NCBI GenBank assembly: GCA_017999985.1
Contig: JAGNKU010000001.1
Span: 62,001 to 126,000 of the forward strand
Direction of reading: 5' to 3'
Source: Phycisphaerae bacterium
GTDB lineage: Bacteria; Planctomycetota; Phycisphaerae; UBA1845; Fen-1342
Length of the DNA stretch: 64,000 nucleotides
Part shown: positions 54,587-61,603 of the stretch, piece by piece
Numbering within the stretch: the first letter of the stretch is position 1
How the letters are laid out: the number at the start of each line of letters is the position of its first letter
The notes under the pieces: model-generated
What the model saw: the letters and a program-made list of their open reading frames with translations, nothing else
Databases searched by the model: none
What the model was told of the DNA's origin: nothing
Program-made: the position numbers and the translations under genes

Positions 54587-55735
54587 CTAGCCCTGTGCTT
54601 CCTTCTCGAGAACCTGCTCGTCGTAGCTCTTCTTGCCGAGCATACCGACCGCGGTGGTGCCGCGCAGCTTGGCCTCGATTTTCGTCTGCAGCTCCGAAGG
54701 GTTCCGCGCCCGCTCGACGCACTCCTCGGCGCTGCAAATGCCGCCGTCGTAGAGCTGCCAGAGGTGGTCATCGAGCAACTGCATGCCGTACTTCTTCCCG
54801 GTCTGAATGGCCGAGTCGATCCGGTAGGTCTTGTTCTCGCGAATCAGGTTGGAGATGGCCGGCGTGATGACCAGGAACTCGTACGCCGCCACGCGCCCGC
54901 CGGTGCCCATCTTCGGCAGCAGGTTCTGCGACAGCACGGCGAGCAGGTTGGTGCTGAGCTGGACGCGGATCTGCTCCTGCTGCTCGACCGGGAAGGCATC
55001 GATGATACGGTTGATCGTGCCCTGGGCACCGGTCGTGTGCAGCGTGGCAAAGACCAGGTGGCCGGTCTCGGCGGCCCGGATGGCCGATTCCATCGTCTCC
55101 AGGTCGCGCATTTCGCCGACCAGGATCACGTCCGGGTCCATGCGCAGCGAGCGGCGCAGCGCTTCGGCGAAGCTCGGCACATCCACGCCCACTTCGCGCT
55201 GCGAGATCACGCACTTGTGATGCTGATGGTAGTACTCGATCGGGTCCTCGATCGTGATGATGTGGCGGTCGCCGATGTCGCGGTTGATGTGGTCGATCAT
55301 CGTGGCCAGCGTCGTGGTCTTGCCGGAGCCGGTCGGGCCGGTGACGAGGAACAAACCACGCGGCCGGCGGCACAGGGCCCGCGTGATGCGCGGCAGGCCG
55401 ATCTCCTCGAAAGACAGGATCTTCGACGGGATCAGCCGCAGCACCATCGAGATGTTGCCCTTCTGCCGGAAAACCGAGACGCGGAAGCGGCCCTTGTCAC
55501 CGAACGCGAAGCCGTAGTCCGTGCCGCCTTCCTCCTGCAGTTCCTGCTGGTTGCGCTCGGGCGTGACAGACTTCATCAGGGCCATCGTGTCGTCGGCCTC
55601 GAGCGACTTGGTTTCGAGGGAGCGCAGGGCGCCGTCGATCCGCAGCACCGGCGGACGCCCGACGTGCAGGTGGATGTCCGACGAACCCACTCGGATGCAG
55701 GTCTCCAGCAGACGATCAATGTGAACGGTAGCCAC
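54587..55735 (-). CDS. pilT: type IV pilus retraction ATPase PilT
   Basis: A 382-residue secretion-type hexameric ATPase that retracts type IV pili. The N-terminal PAS-like domain SSDIHLHVGRPPVLRIDG, Walker A GPTGSGKTT (about 131), Asp box and Walker B (DPDVILVGEMRD), the His box HLVFATLHTTGA, and the PilT-specific AISNLIRENKTYRI are all seen. The start is GTG 55735 with GAGGT upstream. It lies about 45 bp after pilB/gspE, so the two are co-transcribed. Confidence 0.95.
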   Translation of the reverse strand: MATVHIDRLLETCIRVGSSDIHLHVGRPPVLRIDGALRSLETKSLEADDTMALMKSVTPERNQQELQEEGGTDYGFAFGDKGRFRVSVFRQKGNISMVLRLIPSKILSFEEIGLPRITRALCRRPRGLFLVTGPTGSGKTTTLATMIDHINRDIGDRHIITIEDPIEYYHQHHKCVISQREVGVDVPSFAEALRRSLRMDPDVILVGEMRDLETMESAIRAAETGHLVFATLHTTGAQGTINRIIDAFPVEQQEQIRVQLSTNLLAVLSQNLLPKMGTGGRVAAYEFLVITPAISNLIRENKTYRIDSAIQTGKKYGMQLLDDHLWQLYDGGICSAEECVERARNPSELQTKIEAKLRGTTAVGMLGKKSYDEQVLEKEAQG

Positions 55736-55780
55736 AGCCGAACCTCACTTGGGCGCCGGCCAAGGCGGCGCGGACAGCCC

Positions 55781-57502
55781 CTATTCCTCGGTCAGTACGC
55801 CTTCGGACTGCGCGATCTTGGCCACTTCGAGCGCCGTTGTGATACCGCGCAGGATCTTGCGTTTGCCGTCTTCGAGCAGCGGGCGCATGCCGGCGGCCCG
55901 CGCGGCCTTGCGAATCTCGTTGGTGGGCGCGCGGTTGAACGCCAGCTCGCGGACCTCGTTACACATCTCGAGCATCTCGAAGATGCCCTGCCGGCCGCGG
56001 AAGCCCACGCCGCTGCAGCGATTGCAGCCCTTGCCACGATAGAGGTGCCCGCCGGCCAGGTCGTCGTCCGTCATGCCGAGCATGCGCAGGACGAAGCGAT
56101 CAGGGGCGGGGTCGATCTCCTTGCATTCCTGGCAGATCGTGCGGATCAGGCGCTGGGCCATGATCGCCTGCACGGACGACGCGACCAGGAACGGCTTGAT
56201 GCCCATGTCGATCAGACGCGTGATGGCGCTGGGTGCGTCGTTGGTGTGCAGCGTGCTGAACACCAAGTGGCCGGTGAGCGCGGCCTGCACCGCGACCTCG
56301 CCGACCTCGCGGTCACGGATCTCGCCCACCAGGATGATGTTGGGGGCCTGCCGCAGCATGGCGCGCAGGATGCGCGCGAACGTCAACCCGATCTCCTCCT
56401 TCACCTGGCACTGGTTCATGCCGGTGAAGTTGTATTCGACCGGGTCCTCGGCGGTGATGATCTTGCGGTCCGGGCGGTTGAGCTCCTGCAGCGCGGCATA
56501 AAGCGTCGTGGTCTTGCCGGAGCCGGTCGGCCCCGTGACCAGGAACACGCCGTTCGGCTGGCGGATGATGCGCTGAAAGCGCGCGTAGTCATCCTCCTCG
56601 AAGCCCAGGCCCATGATGCCGATCTTGACCGAGTCCGGGCGCAGAATACGCAGGACCACGCTCTCGCCGTGGTACGCCGGCAGCGCGCTCACGCGGAAGT
56701 CGATGAACGAGCCGCCGATTTTCATCTTGATGCGGCCGTCCTGCGGCAGGCGTTTCTCCGCGATGTCGATGCCGGAGATAATCTTGAGGCGGGCGATGAC
56801 CGGGCCCTGCATGCTCTTGGGAATGTTGTCGCGCTCGATGCACACGCCGTCGATGCGGTAGCGGACGCGCACGCGGTCCGCCATGGGCTCGACGTGAATG
56901 TCGGAGGCGCGCATGCGCACCGCTTCGCCGATCAGCAGGTTGATCAGTTTGATCACGGGGGCGTCGGCGTCGTCCTCCTCCTGCGCCTTTCTGTAGGCGT
57001 CGACCTCCTTGGCGTGCAGGTCGGCGTCGCGGTCGATCTCCGAGATGGCTTCGTCGACGCTGGTCCCCAGGCCGCCCATGAACGTGTCGATGAAGCGCTG
57101 GATCTTGGAGCGCGGCGCCAGGGCGCAGTCGAGCTCCATGTTGAGCAGGAAGCGCAGCTTGTCCTGCAGCTCCAGGTCCAGCGGGTCGGAAATGATGATC
57201 TTGAGCCGGTTCCCCTCCTTCTTCATGGGGAGAACCTTTTCGTCCTTGATGATCTTCTCGGGCACCAGGTCCAGCGCGGCCGGCACCTGCACGTTCTTGT
57301 CGAGGTCCACGTACTCGAGGTCGAACTGCGCCGCCAGGGCCTTGGTGACGTCGTCCTCGCTCGCCAGCTCCAGCGCGACCAGCGCCTCGCCCACGCGTTG
57401 CCCACGCTCGGATGCGTAGGCAATCGCCTCCTTCAACGCCTCCGGCGAGATGATGTTCCACCCGACGAGGATCTCGCCGAGCTTCTTGCGACGTCGAGCC
57501 AT
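55781..57502 (-). CDS. type IV pilus assembly / type II secretion ATPase (PilB/GspE)
   Basis: A 573-residue extension ATPase. The N-terminal T2SSE/MshE-N domain (about 1-170) begins LGEILVGWNIISPEALKEAI. The core has RASDIHVEP, Walker A GPTGSGKTTT (about 325), Walker B NIILVGEIRD and a tetracysteine zinc element, CQEC..CNRC. With PilT next door a PilB role is favoured, but GspE cannot be excluded given the secretin in the same window. ATG 57502 has GAGGGAG upstream. PilC, PilM-P and pilins are not in the window. Confidence 0.93.
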   Translation of the reverse strand: MARRRKKLGEILVGWNIISPEALKEAIAYASERGQRVGEALVALELASEDDVTKALAAQFDLEYVDLDKNVQVPAALDLVPEKIIKDEKVLPMKKEGNRLKIIISDPLDLELQDKLRFLLNMELDCALAPRSKIQRFIDTFMGGLGTSVDEAISEIDRDADLHAKEVDAYRKAQEEDDADAPVIKLINLLIGEAVRMRASDIHVEPMADRVRVRYRIDGVCIERDNIPKSMQGPVIARLKIISGIDIAEKRLPQDGRIKMKIGGSFIDFRVSALPAYHGESVVLRILRPDSVKIGIMGLGFEEDDYARFQRIIRQPNGVFLVTGPTGSGKTTTLYAALQELNRPDRKIITAEDPVEYNFTGMNQCQVKEEIGLTFARILRAMLRQAPNIILVGEIRDREVGEVAVQAALTGHLVFSTLHTNDAPSAITRLIDMGIKPFLVASSVQAIMAQRLIRTICQECKEIDPAPDRFVLRMLGMTDDDLAGGHLYRGKGCNRCSGVGFRGRQGIFEMLEMCNEVRELAFNRAPTNEIRKAARAAGMRPLLEDGKRKILRGITTALEVAKIAQSEGVLTEE

Positions 57503-57671
57503 CCGTTCTCCCTCGGCCAGCCGGCCACCCGAAGCGGCCCCCGCCGGCCGCGGCTGCGCGCGGACCAACCACTGTAACCAGGACAAATTATTGTCGGGCT
57601 CGACCGCCCAAAAGGCAAGCTCTGCGGGCCCGCCCCACGGCGCGGGCCGCCAAATCGCAGCCGGAGCGGCA

Positions 57672-57699
57672 TTGTGCCGGCGGACCACCGGGCGATAAT
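57672..57699 (+). promoter_or_regulatory. candidate promoter of the LOG-family gene
   Basis: TTGTGC (57672-57677), a 16-bp spacer, then GATAAT (57694-57699). It lies in the 294-bp divergent gap between pilB and the LOG gene; the leader would be about 90 nt. The sequence GATAATCTCCGCAC nearly repeats the one at 25309. Confidence 0.35.
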
Positions 57700-57796
57700 C
57701 TCCGCACCGGACCCATCGGTCCGATTGCGAACACGGTGCCGCTTCGCGCGGATTCGGCCCGTCAGGCCCGTGCGCAGCGACGTCAAGGAGGCTGGC

Positions 57797-58363
57797 GTGC
57801 GTACCCGCGTGGTCACCATCTTCGGCAGCTCCACACCCGAACCGCTGAGCCCGCCCTACCAGGACGCGTACGAACTGGGCCGGGCCCTGGCCCAAGCGGG
57901 CTGGACGGTCTGCAACGGCGGCTACGGCGGAACCATGGAGGCCGCGGCGCGGGGCGCACACGAGGTCGGCGGACACACGATCGGGGTCACCTGCTCGATC
58001 TTCGGGCGGCGCGGCGGGGCCAACCGCTACATCCAGCAGGAAGTCCCGACCTTCGACCTGCACGCCCGCCTGAACACACTCGTCCGCCTCGCGCATGCCT
58101 ACGTCGTCCTCCCCGGCGGCACCGGCACGCTGCTCGAGTTGGCGCTGGTCTGGGAGCTCTACAGCAAGGGCCTCACCAGGCGCGCAGCACCCCTCATCCT
58201 GTTCGGCACGCACTGGACACCACTGATCGGCATCCTGCGCGCGCAACAGGACGAGCTGCTGGAGCCCTTCGTCGCAAGTTCAGCGGCGGACGTGGTCGAG
58301 TTCCTGCGGCACGAATGGGCCACGGCGCCCGACGCTGACGATGCACCGTCACCAACGCCTTGA
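57797..58363 (+). CDS. LOG-family protein (nucleotide 5'-monophosphate phosphoribohydrolase-like)
   Basis: A 188-residue Rossmann-like protein. VTIFGSSTPEPLSPPYQDAYELG, NGGYGGTMEAAARGA and the signature PGGTGTLLE define the LOG family. Members cleave N6-modified AMP, releasing cytokinin-like bases, or nucleoside monophosphates in general; older annotation called them lysine decarboxylases. The start is GTG 57797 with AGGAGG at ideal spacing. It sits alone on its strand before the amidohydrolase. Confidence 0.9.
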   Translation: MRTRVVTIFGSSTPEPLSPPYQDAYELGRALAQAGWTVCNGGYGGTMEAAARGAHEVGGHTIGVTCSIFGRRGGANRYIQQEVPTFDLHARLNTLVRLAHAYVVLPGGTGTLLELALVWELYSKGLTRRAAPLILFGTHWTPLIGILRAQQDELLEPFVASSAADVVEFLRHEWATAPDADDAPSPTP

Positions 58364-58482
58364 CGCTGGACGCGGTTCGCGGTTAGCATCGCCACAACAT
58401 GTAGTGGTAAGCTCGGTTTTCGGCTTTCGACGGGGCGCGCGTCGCAGGCCCATCAAGTAGCACGAACAGGTGGCCGCCGGAC

Positions 58483-59355
58483 ATGATCGTTGACTGCCAC
58501 ACCCAGGTCTGGAACTCGAGCGCCCAGCTCGGCCGCGACACACCCCCGCTGGTGGCCATGGCCAAGGCCGACGAATTCCACCATCGCGAGGCCATCGACC
58601 CGGTCGATCGGGCCATCGTGCTCGCATTCAAGAGCCGCTACCTCGGCGCAGAAATCCCGAACCGCTTCGTCGCGGAGTACGTCCGGCGGAACCCGGGCAA
58701 GACGATTGGTTTCGCCGGCATCGACCCGCTCGAGCGCGACTGGCTCGACGAGCTGCGCATCGCCCAGGACGAGTTGAATCTGAAGGGCGTGGTGATCTCG
58801 CCGGAGATGCAGAACTTCCACCCGTCCGACACGCGCGTCATGCGACTTTACGAGGAGTGCGTCCGCCGCCGGCTGCCCGTGCTGTTCGAGCAGAACCATC
58901 GGCACGCGACGGCGAACATGGGGTACGCCGAGCCGATCCTGCTGGACGAAGTGGCGCGGGAGTTTCCGGAGCTGCGCATCGTGGTCGCGCGGCTGGGGCA
59001 TCCGTGGGTGGCGCAGACGATCACGCTGCTGGGGAAACACCCGCACGTCTACGCCGACGTGGCCGGCCTGCTGTCGCAACCCTGGCTGAGCTACACCGCG
59101 CTGCTGGCGGCGCGCGAGTACGGCGTCATGGATAAGCTGCTTTTCGGAAGTGACTTCCCCTTCCGGGCCCCGGCGGCCTGTATCGAAGCGCTGTACTCAT
59201 TGAACCAGTTCAGCCACGGGAGCAACCTTGAATCGATCCCTCGCGAGCAGTTGCGCGGTATCGTGGAGCGGGACACCTTGGCGCTGCTGGGCATTGAAGG
59301 GCCCACCACGCCAAACGCCAAACCCAAGCAGGCTATATTCGCCGATGAGGATTAA
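58483..59355 (+). CDS. amidohydrolase-2 family metal-dependent hydrolase
   Basis: A 290-residue TIM-barrel protein of the amidohydrolase-2 (ACMSD-like) family. The N-terminal metal motif reads VDCHTQVW, so the second His of the usual HxH is a Gln. Later conserved positions are His in VARLGHPW and Asp in LLFGSDFPF. The helical insert and length are normal. The reaction, decarboxylation or hydrolysis, is unknown, and metal binding may differ because of the Gln. ATG 58483 is chosen. Its stop overlaps the next gene by 11 nt. Confidence 0.85.
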   Translation: MIVDCHTQVWNSSAQLGRDTPPLVAMAKADEFHHREAIDPVDRAIVLAFKSRYLGAEIPNRFVAEYVRRNPGKTIGFAGIDPLERDWLDELRIAQDELNLKGVVISPEMQNFHPSDTRVMRLYEECVRRRLPVLFEQNHRHATANMGYAEPILLDEVAREFPELRIVVARLGHPWVAQTITLLGKHPHVYADVAGLLSQPWLSYTALLAAREYGVMDKLLFGSDFPFRAPAACIEALYSLNQFSHGSNLESIPREQLRGIVERDTLALLGIEGPTTPNAKPKQAIFADED

Positions 59356-59911
59356 CCGGCCGCGACGCACAGGTGTCCTGCTGAGCGTGAGCTTGGCACT
59401 GCTGGCCGGGGCGGCCGTGGGTTGCCGCACCTCGTCATTCCAAGTCGTTTCCTACAAGGACCCGTATTTCCCCGAGCACTACCGGACCGCGCTGGCTGAC
59501 TGCGCGTATCGCACCGACCCCAGCGGCGATGTGCACGCGGTCGGGCGGGCAACCCGCGCGACCGAGCAGGGCACGACCCGGCAGTATCTCTACGTCCACA
59601 TGTTCTGGCAGCCCAAGCCCGGCAAGACGCCGGCCGAGCAATCCGCCACCGACGCCACGTTCCGCTACGTGGTCGCGACCGACACGGGTGCCACCACCTA
59701 CGCGGGCACGGGCTTCGTGTTTCCGCAGCAGCGCGCCGGCGGGCACCTGGAAATCACCATCGAATCGGCCCGGCTGCACCTGGAGTCTCAGCGCGGCGAG
59801 GTGGGCGACGTGCTGGGCGACAGCCGGCTGACGGGCACCCTGATCGCGCGCCGCGACCCGCCCGCCGCCGCCCATCTGATCCGCGAGGCCGAGCTCAGCG
59901 CGGCGCGGTAG
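59345..59911 (+). CDS. lipoprotein of unknown function
   Basis: A 188-residue lipoprotein with lipobox GAAVGC (Cys about 27). The mature part is mainly beta strand (TRQYLYVHMFWQPKPGKTP, ATFRYVVATDTGATTYAGTGFVF), with no recognised domain. It starts within the amidohydrolase gene (ATG 59345, 11-nt overlap) in another frame. A TATATT (59334-59339) directly precedes the start, so it may also have its own short-leader transcript. Its 3' end overlaps the convergent CBS gene by 17 bp. Confidence 0.7.
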   Translation: MRINRPRRTGVLLSVSLALLAGAAVGCRTSSFQVVSYKDPYFPEHYRTALADCAYRTDPSGDVHAVGRATRATEQGTTRQYLYVHMFWQPKPGKTPAEQSATDATFRYVVATDTGATTYAGTGFVFPQQRAGGHLEITIESARLHLESQRGEVGDVLGDSRLTGTLIARRDPPAAAHLIREAELSAAR

Positions 59912-60371
59912 CGCCCGCTGAAGTCGCGGCCTGCGCCGCCCACTCGCCATACAGGTACTCGTGCAGGTATTGGATGGTCGCCATCTGGTCGGCCTCCGCG
60001 GCCATCAGCACGTCGCCGATCGAGACGATGCCCACCAGCCGGCCGTTCGCGACGACCGGCAGGTGTCGGATGCGCTTGCGGCGCATGACCGCCCGGCATT
60101 CCTCGCCGGTGGTCGCGGGGGTGCAGCACGCGACCGGGGCGGTCATCACCGTGCCGACGGTGGTCGTGGCCGGGTCGCGCTGAGGGGCCACCACGCGGCA
60201 GAGTATGTCGCGCTCGGTGAAGATGCCCACGACCACTTCCGCACGGGTCACGACCAGCGCGCCGACGCGGTGCGTGTTCATCAGGTGCGCGGCCGCGAGT
60301 ACGGTCTGGCTCTCGCCGACGCTGTGAACGTGGTGCCCTTTCTGGTCCAGGATGGTTTGGACGGTCGCCAT
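59895..60371 (-). CDS. tandem CBS-domain protein
   Basis: A 158-residue protein made of two CBS domains (about 12-65 and 78-135), with IFTERDILCRV and RIRHLPVVANGRLVGIVSIGDVL. Stand-alone CBS pairs bind adenine nucleotides and sense energy state. The C-terminal helix YLHEYLYGEW follows. ATG 60371 has GAGGTG upstream. No partner is adjacent. Confidence 0.9.
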   Translation of the reverse strand: MATVQTILDQKGHHVHSVGESQTVLAAAHLMNTHRVGALVVTRAEVVVGIFTERDILCRVVAPQRDPATTTVGTVMTAPVACCTPATTGEECRAVMRRKRIRHLPVVANGRLVGIVSIGDVLMAAEADQMATIQYLHEYLYGEWAAQAATSAGATAPR

Positions 60372-60464
60372 GGGAGCCACCTCTCCAGTGCGCATTCCAC
60401 GATGCGGGAAGACAGTCTTCGGCCGCGTGGGATTGTAGGCGCGTGCTCCGCCGCCGGCGGCCGG

Positions 60465-60962
60465 CTACCAGCGCGCCGCGGAGTAGCGGCGCCGGCGGCC
60501 GAGGAGCGCGGGCAGATGCAGGATGAGGGCAGCCAGCAACGCCGCAACGAGGCTCGTCGCCAGCGCCTGGCCGATGAGCTGGAGCCAGCCGAGCGCGGTG
60601 TCATCGGCGTAGTGTTCGTACAGGCGCACAAAGAGCTGGGCGGGCATCGCCACGAGAAAGGCCGCGAGCCAGCGCACCCACCAGAGTTCGCGGTTCACCA
60701 TCTCACGCAGGTAGGTCAGCCCCAGGACTGCAAGCCCCAGCGCCAGCGCGTTCAGGCCAAGCGGGCCATCCGTGCCGGCGTCCACCGCGAAGCCGACGAT
60801 CCACGCAGCCAGGCGCGCGTCGATGGCCGGTGCGCTGAGGCCCACGACCAGCGCCAGCACCAGCAGGAGGTTCAGCCACTCCGGGGCGAAGTGCTTCAGG
60901 ATGGCAGTCTGCACAACGTACGTCACGAGCAGCGCCACGATGAATAGCCGCCAGGACATCAT
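60465..60962 (-). CDS. MreD-like rod-shape protein
   Basis: A 165-residue membrane protein with about five helices. It matches MreD: APEWLNLLLVLALVVGL, then GFAVDAGTDGPLGLNALALGL, an aromatic loop, and a C-terminal basic tail. MreD works with MreC and MreB in cell-wall elongation. Here mreB and mreC are not upstream; instead it follows a lipoprotein and a secretin, its ATG overlapping the lipoprotein stop by one base. The linkage suggests co-expression with the secretion complex. Confidence 0.75.
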   Translation of the reverse strand: MMSWRLFIVALLVTYVVQTAILKHFAPEWLNLLLVLALVVGLSAPAIDARLAAWIVGFAVDAGTDGPLGLNALALGLAVLGLTYLREMVNRELWWVRWLAAFLVAMPAQLFVRLYEHYADDTALGWLQLIGQALATSLVAALLAALILHLPALLGRRRRYSAARW

Positions 60963-61597
60963 CAGGGTCGAGGCTCCGTTTGCGGCGGCGTGTCCGGCGC
61001 GCGGCGCGGGGCCGCCGCTTTCGGCGGGGCCGGCGCCCGCTGCCCCGGCGGCAGGGGCACCTGGAACCGGCTGCCGCGCCGCGCGATCACCTCGCCGTCC
61101 TGCCGCTCATAGCTGAACTCGACCTGGATTTCGCGGCCGGCGACGTCGACCTCGCGGGGCCACCGCAGTACCAGGCCGTACGAATCACCCATGCTCGAGG
61201 CGTGGCGAACGCGGAAAGCAGCGGCCTGCTGCGCCGTGAACGCCCACTCATGCGCGAGCTGACGGTCGTAGCTGCCGTCCGGCCGGACGCCCAGCACGTA
61301 CATCCGGGCGCGGATCGTGCCGGGGACGAACACGCCCTTGGGAATCTCCTCGCCCGGCCGCGTGGCGGCCGTGAAGTACACCCGCGCCATGATCCCGTTC
61401 ACGCGGCCGGTTTCATCGTCGCGCGTCCACGGCTGCGCCGAATAGAACTGCCGAATTGCGACGATATCGTCGCGCATCGTACCCGCGCCCGGCGCGCCCT
61501 TCTCCAGCGACGCACACCCCGAGGCCAACAGCAGCGCGCCCGCCAGAAGCGCCCCGCCGGCCGGATTCAATGACATCCTGAACAGGCTTCGTCGCAT
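60962..61597 (-). CDS. lipoprotein, unknown function
   Basis: A 211-residue lipoprotein (lipobox LLASGC, Cys about 28). A beta-rich domain (about 60-165) has ARVYFTAATRPGEEIPKGVFVPGTI and IQVEFSYERQDGEVI; the tail is Pro/Ala/Arg-rich. It starts 6 bp after the secretin stop and runs into the MreD-like gene. This position suggests an outer-membrane or periplasmic partner of the secretin, such as a pilotin-type protein, but no pilotin motif is recognisable. Confidence 0.7.
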   Translation of the reverse strand: MRRSLFRMSLNPAGGALLAGALLLASGCASLEKGAPGAGTMRDDIVAIRQFYSAQPWTRDDETGRVNGIMARVYFTAATRPGEEIPKGVFVPGTIRARMYVLGVRPDGSYDRQLAHEWAFTAQQAAAFRVRHASSMGDSYGLVLRWPREVDVAGREIQVEFSYERQDGEVIARRGSRFQVPLPPGQRAPAPPKAAAPRRAPDTPPQTEPRP

Positions 61598-61603
61598 AGC
61601 GCG

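Noticed and set aside
54764-57577. 937-codon plus-strand frame across pilT and pilB
   Set aside because: It is the mirror frame of two well conserved ATPases and has no signature of its own.
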